Notes: a model not told the origin generated them from the letters alone. A DNA stretch of 64,000 nt from Mycolicibacterium sp. (GCF_016462545.1 NZ_JAEMTA010000007.1:62001-126000); one strand, 5' to 3'; positions 44,088 to 52,945 are shown, numbered from the stretch's first letter. Numbers and translations: made by a program.

Positions 44088-45817
44088 AACGGGATCTCGG
44101 CGTCGGCGCGGTTGAGTTCGCGTTCTTCGTGGATGCGGGCGGCGCGGTCTTGGGCGCGGGTGGTTTTGCGGCGCGGCATCTTGAGTCCCGGGTTGTGTGC
44201 GGGTGGCACGGGTCCGGTCGCCACGGTGGGTGCGGTGGGTGTGCACAGTTCGGGGAACAGCCGCATGCTGCCTGGTCTGGTCAGGTGTGTTCGGCCGTCG
44301 GGGGCTCGCCATTCGACGGTGCCATCGGGGAACTGTCGGTCCTGCCAGCCGCCCTCGCCGCCCCAGAATGTCTTGAGCAAGTGATGTTTTCGGCATAGTG
44401 CCTTGAGGTTGGAGGCCTGGGTGGGACCGTAGGGCCACGGGATCGTGTGGTCGATGTCGCAGTTGGTGGCGGGCGCGCAGCAGCCCGGAAAGCGACACGT
44501 CATGTCGCGGGCGCGGATGAAGTCGGCGAGTTTCTTCGAGGGTGTGTAGCGCTGTTCTGGTGGGGCTTGGCCGGGGTGGACGATCGTGGTGATGGTGGCG
44601 CCGAGGGCGGCGCGTCGGGCGATCTCGCCGGGCAGGAACTGTCCACCCATCATGGCCGCGGGGCGGATCGTGCTCGGCACCGCCGGCGCCAGGGTGGTGA
44701 GCCCGGTGAGGGCTTCGGTCAGGGTCTGCTCCCGCAGGGGCTTCGTGAATGCCGAGGGCAGGGTGCCGTCGAGGCGTGGTGCGTGATCGGCGGCGGTGTC
44801 CTGCGTGGCCGGAGGGGCGGGAGATTCGGACTCCGCGTCGGCCTCGGACTGTTCGAAGTCGTGGGAGCCCTCGGCCTCGGCGTCCTGCGCGGCCGGAGGG
44901 GCGGGGGATTCGGAGTCTGCGGCGGCCTCGGCCTCGGCGTCGCTAGGCGCGATGGGCTCGTCGTCGGGCTCGTCGGGCGGCGGCGGTGGTGTCTCAGGCT
45001 CCGCAGCCCCGTCGAGGGTGTCCTGGTGCGTGACGACGTAGATCACCACGCCGGTGGACGGCGGGTTCAGGGCGGCGAGGCACGACTCGGTGCCGCAGAG
45101 GCAGGCCAGGCGGTCGGCGCCGTGGGTCAGGGCGTGGAAGGCATCCGCGCGGCGTTGGTCCTTGGTCCGCGGATCGGCCAGGCAGACGGTGTCGGCCAGG
45201 GCGTCCAGCCGGAGGTCCAGAGCGTGGGCGTCGGTGGCGAACAGTGTCGAGAACAGGGTGGCCAACCCGCTGCCGTCCTCGATGGTGATGTCCACCCGGC
45301 GATCCCGGGCCTGAGCTTCGCGGCGACGCAACGCCAGCGGGTCGACGTCGGCGATGATCGCATCGATGGTCTTCTCGGTCTTGTCCACCGAGAGTGGTTC
45401 GCAGTCCTGAAACGCCGAGGACAGCTGCTCGTCGAGTGCGCGAAGGGCGTCGGGGTCGATGACGTTGGCGGAGCGCGTCACCATCGCCCGCACCAGCGGG
45501 TAGGAGATCAGCCCGGCGGTGAACAGGGCGGCGACCGTCGGGAAGCGTTCGCGCAGGGCGATCCCGACGAGCAGCATGCCCGAGGCCGCACCGGAGGTGA
45601 TCCGCGCTGCGGCCCCGATGTGCGCGGTCACCGCCGACCAGTTGTCCAGGCACCATTGATCGCGTTCGGCGGATCCGTCGGCGGCGTGCACGACGGCGAG
45701 CATGTCGACCATCGCGGCAACCCGCCGGGCGCAGGAGGCGGATTCGACCCGGGTCCACCCGTCCAGCCCAGCGGCGCCGGATGCGCCTGTCGCCGAAGCC
45801 ACCAATGAGTCGAACAT
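44084..45817 (-). CDS. 13E12-repeat family protein (DUF222 + HNH endonuclease)
   Basis: 577 residues. A DUF222 helical region (1-240) is followed by an acidic Pro/Ala/Glu-rich linker with internal repeats, then an HNH nuclease domain (TCRFPGCCAPATNCDIDHTI, later LCRKHHLLKT). This is the REP13E12 family that recurs in mycobacterial genomes and serves as an integration target for prophage phiRv1 in M. tuberculosis. It may be a mobile-element relic or a homing-type nuclease. The ATG at 45817 is chosen as the family start (MFDSLVAS); in-frame upstream codons lack an SD. Confidence 0.88.
   Translation of the reverse strand: MFDSLVASATGASGAAGLDGWTRVESASCARRVAAMVDMLAVVHAADGSAERDQWCLDNWSAVTAHIGAAARITSGAASGMLLVGIALRERFPTVAALFTAGLISYPLVRAMVTRSANVIDPDALRALDEQLSSAFQDCEPLSVDKTEKTIDAIIADVDPLALRRREAQARDRRVDITIEDGSGLATLFSTLFATDAHALDLRLDALADTVCLADPRTKDQRRADAFHALTHGADRLACLCGTESCLAALNPPSTGVVIYVVTHQDTLDGAAEPETPPPPPDEPDDEPIAPSDAEAEAAADSESPAPPAAQDAEAEGSHDFEQSEADAESESPAPPATQDTAADHAPRLDGTLPSAFTKPLREQTLTEALTGLTTLAPAVPSTIRPAAMMGGQFLPGEIARRAALGATITTIVHPGQAPPEQRYTPSKKLADFIRARDMTCRFPGCCAPATNCDIDHTIPWPYGPTQASNLKALCRKHHLLKTFWGGEGGWQDRQFPDGTVEWRAPDGRTHLTRPGSMRLFPELCTPTAPTVATGPVPPAHNPGLKMPRRKTTRAQDRAARIHEERELNRADAEIPF
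44798..44931 (-). repeat. 50-bp imperfect direct repeat in the HNH protein linker
   Basis: Positions 44798-44847 and 44882-44931 are near-identical 50-nt copies, differing at a handful of bases, separated by 34 nt. They encode repeated ESPAPP(A)QD-type acidic linker units, and point to expansion by duplication. Confidence 0.75.
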
Positions 45818-45932
45818 GCATTCGAATCTACGCGGCCGGACCGACGGAAACACCACGTCAAGACCACATTGTGGATGAAACCCAGACTGTGCACAACGCC
45901 GGCAAAAACACCGAAAATGTCAGACCCGAGGA

Positions 45933-46814
45933 CTAACCAATGCCGCCGAGCTGGGCGGTCAGAGCCCGCGAGCCGACCAATAGGCCTCGGGCGTGCTTGG
46001 CGATCTCCGTATCCGTGAGAGCTCGACCGATCTGTAGAGACAGCACCATCGCCTGGTGTCGATGATGGTCGAACACGGGCGCCGAGATGACGCTGATGTC
46101 GTGGCGCAGGCGTGCAGAGTCGTTCTCGCTGGCGAGGTAGACCCTCTCGCCGACGTCGGAGATCAGCTCCCCGAGCAGCGCCCGCAGCTCGTGCGGCAGG
46201 GTGCTCGACATGCCCGCCATCATCGCGTAGAGCCGACGCCCGCCGGGGGTCAGCCGCTCGACGAGGTATCCCGCCTCGCGACATTCCGTGACCACCCGAT
46301 CGAGACGCTCGGTGTCGGTGCGCAGCGGGATGGTCGGCTCCTTGGCCAACCAGCTGCGCAGTGCGTCGTCATCCCACAGTACGAACATCAACCCCACCGG
46401 TGGGGCGAAGGGATAGCTCTGCCCCACTCGGACGCCGACGTCGGCGTGCGGGGGGCCGACGAGTTCGAGCAGGGTGATGCGGTCGTCGATGACGGCCGAC
46501 AGAGCGGCAGTGGTGTCGAACGTCGTCGACAGCTCCCGGAGAACCTCCCGCGCCGCAGGATTGACCCGCATCGACTCCTGCGCGGTGTGCCCAAGCGAGA
46601 TGAGCCGCGGTCCAAGGCGATACGTCTTGTCGCTGGCGTCGCGAATGAGATAGTCGGACTCCGTCAGGGTGGTCAAGATGCCGAGACATGTCGGCTTGCT
46701 CAATCCCAGGCGGCGGGCCAACTCCGATAGCCCGAAGTGATCGTGGGGATGCCTGGCCAGGAAGTCGAGTATCGACACCACGCGCTGCGTCGGCGGCGAG
46801 GCCCGGTCCGTCAT
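45933..46814 (-). CDS. IclR-family transcriptional regulator
   Basis: 293 residues. A winged helix-turn-helix (LSELARRLGLSKPTCLGILT, about residues 28-47) is followed by the IclR effector domain (about 80-250). Such proteins bind palindromic operators and small aromatic or acid ligands. It is divergent from the Rv3531c-like gene, and the 131-nt gap holds a KstR box and a perfect 16-bp palindrome. It probably controls itself and/or the 46946-49998 genes. I do not recall an IclR gene at this place in M. tuberculosis. Confidence 0.9.
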   Translation of the reverse strand: MTDRASPPTQRVVSILDFLARHPHDHFGLSELARRLGLSKPTCLGILTTLTESDYLIRDASDKTYRLGPRLISLGHTAQESMRVNPAAREVLRELSTTFDTTAALSAVIDDRITLLELVGPPHADVGVRVGQSYPFAPPVGLMFVLWDDDALRSWLAKEPTIPLRTDTERLDRVVTECREAGYLVERLTPGGRRLYAMMAGMSSTLPHELRALLGELISDVGERVYLASENDSARLRHDISVISAPVFDHHRHQAMVLSLQIGRALTDTEIAKHARGLLVGSRALTAQLGGIG

Positions 46815-46849
46815 GCCGCGACCGCCCTTCTCGACGCATTGACTCGAAT

Positions 46850-46863
46850 TAGAACACGTTCTA
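46850..46863. promoter_or_regulatory. KstR operator upstream of the Rv3531c-like gene
   Basis: TAGAACACGTTCTA is a perfect palindrome fitting TnnAACnnGTTnnA. It sits between the IclR gene (start 36 nt away) and the Rv3531c-like gene (82 nt to its ATG), placing both potentially under KstR. Confidence 0.92.
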
Positions 46864-46890
46864 GTGTCAGTTCGAAGAATCTACCAGCTT

Positions 46891-46906
46891 GGTCCAATAT
46901 TGGACC
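46891..46906. promoter_or_regulatory. perfect 16-bp palindrome, candidate IclR operator
   Basis: GGTCCAATATTGGACC equals its own reverse complement. It lies in the divergent region of the IclR gene and the Rv3531c-like gene, 28 nt after the KstR box. Size and symmetry suit a dimeric IclR-type regulator. Confidence 0.55.
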
Positions 46907-46945
46907 GATGCACGCCAGGTTGGATCCGGAAGGCAAGCAATCCGT

Positions 46946-48073
46946 ATGTACTCACAACCGTTGGCCGACGCCATCGCCGAAGCCGAGAAACTCGTCGCGG
47001 CAGCACCATTCATCGAATCCGAGGATGACCTGCTCGAGGGTCTGCAGTACCTTGCAGGCTGTATCTCCGCATGCACGCACGTCGCGTTCGACTACGACCG
47101 CGACCATCCGTTCCTGCACAGTGGCACTGGTCCATTCACCAAGATGGGCCTCGACAACCCCGACACCATGTACTTCGGCACTCGGGTGCAACCCGGCCAC
47201 GAGTACGTCGTCACGGGTAGGCGTGGCACCACCACCGACGTCAGCTTCCAACTGCTGGGCGGCGAGTACACCGACTCGGAAGTGCCCGACAGCGAGACGG
47301 CCTTCGATGATCGCAAGCTCGACATCGCGAGCGACGGCACGTTCGAGTGGCGGTTCACGCCGGCCACTCCCTCGCAATTGGTGATCCGCGAGGTCTACAA
47401 CGACTGGTCCGCTCGGCGCGGTACCTTCGCGATCGCGCGCACCGATACCGACGGCACCGCGCCGCCGCCGCTGACCAAGGAACTGATCGAGAAGCGCTAC
47501 GCCGTAGCAGGCAAGCAACTGGTCCAGCGGGTCAAGACGTGGCTGCAGTTCCCGCAGTGGTTCTACACGGACAACCCGGCGAACACGTTGGTCTCACCGC
47601 GCCTGACGCCCGGCGGATTGGCCACGCAATACTCGTCGGCGGGGCAGTTCGATCTGTCGCCCGACCAGGCGCTCATCATCACGCTGCCCGTCACCGACGC
47701 GCCATACCTCGGCTTCCAGCTCGGCAGCCTCTGGTACATCTCACTGGACTACATCAATCATCAGACTTCGCTCAACGGCACTCAGGCGCAGGCGGATCCG
47801 GACGGCAAGATCCGCATCGTCGTCGCAGACGGCAATCCCGGGGTGACCAACTGGGTGGAGACGCTCGGTCACCGCAAGGGGTACCTGCAGTTCCGCTGGC
47901 AACGAGTGTCGCGTCAGCTGACGGAGGCCGACGGCCCGACCGTCGAACTGGTCGACCTCGGTGACGTCGCGACCGCACTGCCGCACTACGACCTCAACAA
48001 GATCTCCGATGAAGACTGGCGAGCGCGAATCGCGCTTCGGCAGAGGCAAATTGGCGAAAGAATGGTGGGTTGA
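46946..48073 (+). CDS. conserved Rv3531c-like protein of the KstR regulon (DUF1214-like)
   Basis: 375 residues, the length of Rv3531c. Mixed alpha/beta sequence without signal peptide or known motif. The C-terminal half (FSLSPDQALIITLPVTDAP-like, then LGHRKGYLQFRWQRV) recalls DUF1214. The ATG at 46946 is favoured over a TTG at 46889, which would run through the palindrome. It heads a three-gene unit with an SDR and a sulfotransferase-like protein behind a KstR box. Its reaction is unknown; a role in steroid or side-chain metabolism follows from regulation and context only. Confidence 0.8.
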   Translation: MYSQPLADAIAEAEKLVAAAPFIESEDDLLEGLQYLAGCISACTHVAFDYDRDHPFLHSGTGPFTKMGLDNPDTMYFGTRVQPGHEYVVTGRRGTTTDVSFQLLGGEYTDSEVPDSETAFDDRKLDIASDGTFEWRFTPATPSQLVIREVYNDWSARRGTFAIARTDTDGTAPPPLTKELIEKRYAVAGKQLVQRVKTWLQFPQWFYTDNPANTLVSPRLTPGGLATQYSSAGQFDLSPDQALIITLPVTDAPYLGFQLGSLWYISLDYINHQTSLNGTQAQADPDGKIRIVVADGNPGVTNWVETLGHRKGYLQFRWQRVSRQLTEADGPTVELVDLGDVATALPHYDLNKISDEDWRARIALRQRQIGERMVG

Positions 48074-48076
48074 CAC

Positions 48077-48859
48077 ATGGCCGGACTCTTGGAGGACAAA
48101 GTCGTCGTGATCAGCGGCGTCGGTCCAGCGCTGGGTACCACGCTCGCGCGGCGATGTGCGGAACAGGGTGCCGATCTGGTGCTCGCGGCGCGTACCGTCG
48201 AGCGACTCGAGGACGTCGCCAAGCAGATCACCGATGTGGGCCGCCGCGCCGTGTCGGTGGGTACCGACATCACCGACGAGGCCCAGGTGAACCACCTCGT
48301 CGAGGAATCGCTCAAGGCATACGGCAAGGTCGACGTGTTGATCAACAACGCCTTTCGGGTGCCGTCGATGCGGCCCCTGGCGAACACGACCTTCGAGCAC
48401 ATGCGGGACGCGATCGAACTGACCGTGTTCGGCGCGCTGCGGATGATTCAAGGTTTCACCCCCGCACTCGCCGAAGCGAACGGGTCGATCGTCAACGTGA
48501 ACTCGATGGTGGTGCGCCACTCGCAGGCAAAGTACGGCGCCTACAAGATGGCGAAGTCGGCCCTACTCGCGATGTCACAATCATTGGCCACCGAGCTCGG
48601 TGAGCAAAATATCCGCGTGAATTCCGTTCTGCCCGGATATATCTGGGGTGGAACGCTGCAGGGCTACTTCGAACACCAAGCCGGCAAGTACGGCACCTCC
48701 GTCGACGACATCTACAAGGCCGCGGCGATCAACAGTGATCTCAAACGGTTGCCCACCGAGGACGAGGTCGCCTCGGCGATCCTGTTCATGGCCAGCGATC
48801 TCTCGAGCGGCATCACCGGGCAGGCCCTCGACGTGAACTGCGGGGAGTACAAGGCGTGA
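48077..48859 (+). CDS. short-chain dehydrogenase/reductase (Rv3530c-like)
   Basis: 260 residues. The cofactor motif is a variant, SGVGPALGTTLA (TGxxxGxG expected), followed by INNA and the catalytic S-x-YGAYK (YxxxK). C-terminal GITGQALDVNCG is typical of classical SDRs. It probably oxidises or reduces a hydroxyl or keto group of a steroid or CoA ester. It lies 3 nt after the previous gene and overlaps the next by 4 nt. Same length and order as M. tuberculosis Rv3530c. Confidence 0.9.
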   Translation: MAGLLEDKVVVISGVGPALGTTLARRCAEQGADLVLAARTVERLEDVAKQITDVGRRAVSVGTDITDEAQVNHLVEESLKAYGKVDVLINNAFRVPSMRPLANTTFEHMRDAIELTVFGALRMIQGFTPALAEANGSIVNVNSMVVRHSQAKYGAYKMAKSALLAMSQSLATELGEQNIRVNSVLPGYIWGGTLQGYFEHQAGKYGTSVDDIYKAAAINSDLKRLPTEDEVASAILFMASDLSSGITGQALDVNCGEYKA

Positions 48860-49998
48860 CGCGTACGAACGTCGGCACTGTCGACGACCTGCATGCCTCA
48901 GCCGTAAAGGCCTGCGGTCTAGACGACTTCGGTGTCGACGACGACAACTATCGCGAAGCGCTTGCCGTACTGCTGGAGTCCTACCGGCAAGATGCCGACC
49001 TGACCGAGCTCGGCAGCAAGATGCAGCGGTTCTTCGTGCGGAATGCCTTGGTAGCTCGGTTGGTGTCCGAGGCCGCCTTCAAGCAGTATCCGCAGCACGC
49101 CGACGTGGCGATCGAGCGGCCGATCTTCGTGACCGGTCTGCCGCGCACGGGCACCACCGCCATCCACCGGCTGCTCACCGCCGACCCGAGGCATCAGGGT
49201 CTCGAGCTGTGGTTGGCGGAGTTTCCCCAGCCGCGCCCACCACGCGAAAGCTGGTCGCAGAACCCGGTGTTTCAGCAGATCGACGCGCAGTTCAGCAAGG
49301 CCCACGAAGAGAACCCCGACTACACCGGCCTGCACTACATGACCGCCGACGAGGTGGAGGAATGCTGGCAGCTGTTGCGGCAGTCGCTGCACTCGGTCTC
49401 CTACGAGACGTTGGCGCATCTACCGACCTACTCGCGGTGGCTGTCCGGGCAGGACTGGACGAAGTCGTATCAGCGGCACCGCAAGAACCTCCAGTTGATC
49501 GGCCTCAACGACGTCGAGAAGCGGTGGGTCCTCAAGAATCCGAGTCACCTGTTCGCACTCGATGCGCTATTCGCGACCTATCCCGACGCGCTCGTGGTGC
49601 AGTGCCATCGGCCCGCCGAGACCATCATGGCGTCGATGTGCTCGCTCGCGCAGCACACCACGGAGGGCTGGTCGAACGTGTTCTCCGGCGACGTGATCGG
49701 GCAGGATTCGCTGGAGACCTGGTCCCGCGGTCTGGAGTTGTTCAACGCCGAACGCGCAAAGCACGATCCGGCGCAGTTCTACGATCTCGACTACTTCGAG
49801 CTGATCAAGGATCCGCTGGCAGTGGTGGAGAAGATCTACGCCCGGTTCGGCATTGACTTCACCGACGCCGCCCGTGAAGCCATGGTGGCGAGCCACGCCG
49901 CCAGCAAGGAAGGGCCGAGGGCACCCAAGCACACCTATTCGCTCGCGGACTACGGGCTGACCGACGATCAGGTCAAGGAACGCTTCAAGGGCCTGTGA
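48856..49998 (+). CDS. sulfotransferase-family protein (Rv3529c-like)
   Basis: 380 residues. The PAPS-binding P-loop-like motif is FVTGLPRTGTTAIHRLL (about 93-109), and the 3'-phosphate-binding region is FATYPDALVVQCHRP. The family transfers sulfate from PAPS to hydroxyls, but substrates for the Rv3529c group are not known. GTG start overlapping the SDR stop. A sulfotransferase-like gene co-regulated with cholesterol catabolism could modify a steroid, but this is inference. Confidence 0.85.
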   Translation: MTRTNVGTVDDLHASAVKACGLDDFGVDDDNYREALAVLLESYRQDADLTELGSKMQRFFVRNALVARLVSEAAFKQYPQHADVAIERPIFVTGLPRTGTTAIHRLLTADPRHQGLELWLAEFPQPRPPRESWSQNPVFQQIDAQFSKAHEENPDYTGLHYMTADEVEECWQLLRQSLHSVSYETLAHLPTYSRWLSGQDWTKSYQRHRKNLQLIGLNDVEKRWVLKNPSHLFALDALFATYPDALVVQCHRPAETIMASMCSLAQHTTEGWSNVFSGDVIGQDSLETWSRGLELFNAERAKHDPAQFYDLDYFELIKDPLAVVEKIYARFGIDFTDAAREAMVASHAASKEGPRAPKHTYSLADYGLTDDQVKERFKGL

Positions 49999-50004
49999 CG
50001 GGCT

Positions 50005-50661
50005 CTAACTGGTCATGTCGGCCAATGCGTTGATGCGTGTCAGCGCGTCCCGGGCGAGTGCCAGAACGTCGTATCCGCCGGGCGCCCAGCACGTGGTGAT
50101 CTCGATGGCCGCATTGTGGGCGGCTATGAACGCGTCGTCGCATTGTCCCTGGGTCTTCGTCAGAGACCAGAGCGCGATCTGAGGAGAGTCGGAGTCTGAT
50201 CGCGGCTGAACGCGCAGGTCGACCGTTGCGCCGCTCGACGCGGTGATGTGCAGCTCCTGATCCCTGCAGGATTCGATGGTGCGCCGGACGCGGTCGACGT
50301 CAGCCGTGGGGTCGTAGTCGGAGTGGTAGACGCCGACGATCTCCACGATGCCGGCATCGTCGTCATCCCAATCTCCCCCGGAGCTGGCGGCGGGATTCCC
50401 GTCGAAGATGAACGGGGCGTTGACCTCTCGTGCCGCTGCGGTGCATCTCTCGGGTTCGACCTCGGCGAAGAGATCGGGTTCACCGTCGGGCCGGACATTC
50501 TTGCTGAGCAGGTCGTCTACCTGCCCGGCGGCGATCGGAGCAACCGTACGCTCCATCTGGGGCCGTGCGTGGTCGATGACTCGGGTACAGCCGGCAAGCA
50601 CCACCACCACCACCATCACCATCAGTCCCGTCCGACGGGCCCGGCTTTCACGTCGTGGCAT
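50005..50661 (-). CDS. lipoprotein, paralogue A of a tandem pair
   Basis: 218 residues. Signal peptide with lipobox VLAGC, then a globular domain with several Cys (for example TIESCRDQ and GQCDDAF). It aligns along its whole length to the 50648-51304 product (VEIVGVYHSDYDP, AFIAAHNAAIEIT). The ATG at 50661 makes both copies 218 residues, which supports both starts; an upstream TTG is less likely. It resembles small mycobacterial lipoproteins related to kinase sensor domains (LppH-like), but the function is unknown. Confidence 0.78.
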   Translation of the reverse strand: MPRRESRARRTGLMVMVVVVVLAGCTRVIDHARPQMERTVAPIAAGQVDDLLSKNVRPDGEPDLFAEVEPERCTAAAREVNAPFIFDGNPAASSGGDWDDDDAGIVEIVGVYHSDYDPTADVDRVRRTIESCRDQELHITASSGATVDLRVQPRSDSDSPQIALWSLTKTQGQCDDAFIAAHNAAIEITTCWAPGGYDVLALARDALTRINALADMTS

Positions 50662-51304
50662 TGGCAAGTGTCTCAATGCGTTTCAGGGCATCCCTGGCCA
50701 ACGTGAGCACGTCGTACCCATTGCCCTCTCCGCATACGGTGATTTCGATTGCAGCGTTGTGTGCCGCCACGAAGGCGTTGTCACATGCCCATCCACTGAG
50801 GTCGGTGAGAGACCAGAGCACGATCTGCGCTGATCCGGAGTCGGATCGGGGCCGAACGCCGTACTCGCTCTTGTCACCGCCCGACGTCGTCGCCGTCAGC
50901 TTGTCGTCACTGCACGCCTCGATGGTGTGCTCGGCCATCTCGATCGCTGCCCCGGGGTCGAAGTCGGAGTGGTAGACGCCGACGATCTCCACGATGTTTC
51001 CAGGGGGCTCCACGGTGTCGTCGTACGTGTATCCGCCGGTGTGAGCGACCGGTTCTGCGTCGAAGACGAAGGGCGCCCGTACTTCTTCCACGACGCCGGC
51101 GCACGCGTCGGGTGTGACCGTGGCGAACAGGCTGGTCCCCGCGTCTTCGCCCCCTTGAGCGCTCTTGCTGAGCAAGTCTTCGATCTGGCTGGCGGCGATG
51201 GGCGCCACCGATCGCTCCCTGAGCGGCCGGGCGTCGTCGACGGTCCGGGTACATCCGGCGAGCAGCAGGAGAACGAGCACCAACGACACCCCCCGCGTGT
51301 CCAC
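50648..51304 (-). CDS. lipoprotein, paralogue B of a tandem pair
   Basis: 218 residues with a short signal peptide (VDTRGVSLVLVLLLLAGC; lipobox LLAGC) and a domain clearly homologous to paralogue A (VEIVGVYHSDFDP, AFVAAHNAAIEIT). The GTG at 51304 is chosen over a long upstream extension without export features. Its stop overlaps the start of paralogue A by 14 nt. The pair stands where M. tuberculosis has Rv3528c; no relation is claimed. Confidence 0.78.
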   Translation of the reverse strand: MDTRGVSLVLVLLLLAGCTRTVDDARPLRERSVAPIAASQIEDLLSKSAQGGEDAGTSLFATVTPDACAGVVEEVRAPFVFDAEPVAHTGGYTYDDTVEPPGNIVEIVGVYHSDFDPGAAIEMAEHTIEACSDDKLTATTSGGDKSEYGVRPRSDSGSAQIVLWSLTDLSGWACDNAFVAAHNAAIEITVCGEGNGYDVLTLARDALKRIETLANATT

Positions 51305-51314
51305 GGGCCCCAGG

Positions 51315-51761
51315 TTATCCGTCGCCGGGAGAGGGCGCCGTGGACTCCTCTTCCAGACAGCCTTCGGCGACGGCGTGCCTGATGCTGTCGGACAGTTTGG
51401 GGCAGGAGCGGCTCCGGCTGCTGTCACCGCCGGCCGCCCGCACCTCGGCGAAGGTCGCGCAGCGCTGGGTGGCGTCTGAACTCCATTGCACGGCAGTGTG
51501 TCCCGCGCCAAGCTTCTTGACGGCTACCGTGACATGGCAGAACCGGCAGTCGACGGGCGTCAGTCCGGCGTGGAGATAGCGCTCGCGATCACGCGCGGAC
51601 GCCTCTCGAACCGCGGCAGCTCGCTCCGGGTCAGCGGCGAAATCCGGTGCCTTGGACCATGTTCCGCTCGCACGACTGATCCCGGCGGGATGTCCGTCGT
51701 CCTCGTGACCGAGCAGGGCCAGCATCGAGCGCGCCAGCCGGTCGGCATCCGGCGCCGTCAT
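51315..51761 (-). CDS. Rv3527-like small protein downstream of kshA
   Basis: 148 residues, as Rv3527 (149). Contains CRFCHVTVAVKK with a CxxC pair and several other Cys in the C-terminal half, which could bind metal. No signal peptide. The ATG overlaps the kshA stop by one base, so the two are translationally coupled. Function is unknown; a service role to the Rieske oxygenase is a guess from the constant neighbourhood. Confidence 0.82.
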   Translation of the reverse strand: MTAPDADRLARSMLALLGHEDDGHPAGISRASGTWSKAPDFAADPERAAAVREASARDRERYLHAGLTPVDCRFCHVTVAVKKLGAGHTAVQWSSDATQRCATFAEVRAAGGDSSRSRSCPKLSDSIRHAVAEGCLEEESTAPSPGDG

Positions 51762-52945
51762 CAAGAAACCTCGGTCGGCTGTCCTTGCGATTCCTCGGCG
51801 CGCTTGCGGAGGTTCTCCTCGACCTCGACATGCCACTTCTCGTTGGCGGCAGTGGTGTCGACCTCGATCTCGAACCGGTCCGTCATGTCCGGTGTGACGT
51901 CGGCGGCGTCGACGTAGAACTGTTGGTACCAACGGCGCATCTGGTACACGGCGCCGTCCTCCTCGACGAGAAGCGGATTGTCGATGCGGGTCTTGTGCTT
52001 CCAGATCTCGACGTCCTGCAGGAAACCCTTGCTGACGCCCTCGGTGAACGCCCGCGAGAGCTTGTCCGACATCTTCTCGTCCATGCCCTTGGGCTTCTCG
52101 ACCATGACGCCCCACTGCAGGACGAACGAATCCTGTGTGACGGGATAGTGGCAGTTGATCAGGATCGACTCTGCCTTGAAGCCGCCGTAATTGTTGTGCA
52201 GCCAGTTGATCATGAACGACGGGCCGAAGTACGACGCCTCCGAGTCGAGGTGAGCCTCACCGTAGGCGGTACCGAGATCGTTGACGTCGGGGCGTCCGAC
52301 GTTGTGCAGATACTGCGACGCGACGTGACCCTCGAACACGTTCTTGAAGTACGTGGGCAATCCGAAGTGGATGTAGAAGAAGTGGGCCATGTCGGTGACG
52401 TTGTCGATGATCTCGCGGCAGTTGGCGCCCTCGATCAGAATCGAGTTCCAGCGCCATTCGGTCCAGTCGTCGCTGGCGTACTCGGGCAGTTCCGGAATCC
52501 GGAGCTCCGGCGCTGGCGGGTTGCCCTCGTGGTCGTGCCAGACGTAGAGCAGCCCGCTGCGCACGTCGGTGGTCCAGGCCCTGGTGCGGGCCAGTCGCGG
52601 GGTGCGCTTGGCATACGGCACCAGCTTGCACTTGCCGTCGCCACCCCAACGCCAGTCGTGGAACGGGCAGGCGACCTCGTCACCCTTGATGGTGCCCTGC
52701 GAAAGATCGCCACCCATGTGCCTGCAGTAGCCGTCGAGGATCTTCAATTCGCGCTGCGAATCGGCGAAGACCACCAGTTTGGTCCCGAAGATCTCGATGG
52801 AGTGGGGCTTGCCGTCGCGGAAGTTCGCGACCGGTCCCAGGCAGTGCCAGCCCCGCGCAAAGCGGTCGGGCAGCGCTCCGGTGTCGATCTCGCGAATGCC
52901 TGCAGTTTCGGTACTCACGGTGGGCCTCCCGTTTTCGTTACTCAC
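51761..52945 (-). CDS. kshA: 3-ketosteroid 9alpha-hydroxylase oxygenase subunit KshA
   Basis: 394 residues. Rieske centre CRHMGG (Cys74, His76) and CPFHDW (Cys93, His96). Mononuclear iron site NVTDMAHFFYIH (Asn182, Asp185, His188, His193). With reductase KshB it hydroxylates C9 of 3-ketosteroids, which with KstD opens ring B. The GTG at 52945 lies only 4 nt from a KstR palindrome. Equivalent to Rv3526. Confidence 0.96.
   Translation of the reverse strand: MSNENGRPTVSTETAGIREIDTGALPDRFARGWHCLGPVANFRDGKPHSIEIFGTKLVVFADSQRELKILDGYCRHMGGDLSQGTIKGDEVACPFHDWRWGGDGKCKLVPYAKRTPRLARTRAWTTDVRSGLLYVWHDHEGNPPAPELRIPELPEYASDDWTEWRWNSILIEGANCREIIDNVTDMAHFFYIHFGLPTYFKNVFEGHVASQYLHNVGRPDVNDLGTAYGEAHLDSEASYFGPSFMINWLHNNYGGFKAESILINCHYPVTQDSFVLQWGVMVEKPKGMDEKMSDKLSRAFTEGVSKGFLQDVEIWKHKTRIDNPLLVEEDGAVYQMRRWYQQFYVDAADVTPDMTDRFEIEVDTTAANEKWHVEVEENLRKRAEESQGQPTEVS

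Noticed and set aside
44447..45808. 453-codon plus-strand frame over the HNH protein gene
   Set aside because: Gly/Val/Arg-biased mirror of the DUF222-HNH gene, which has recognisable nuclease residues on the minus strand.
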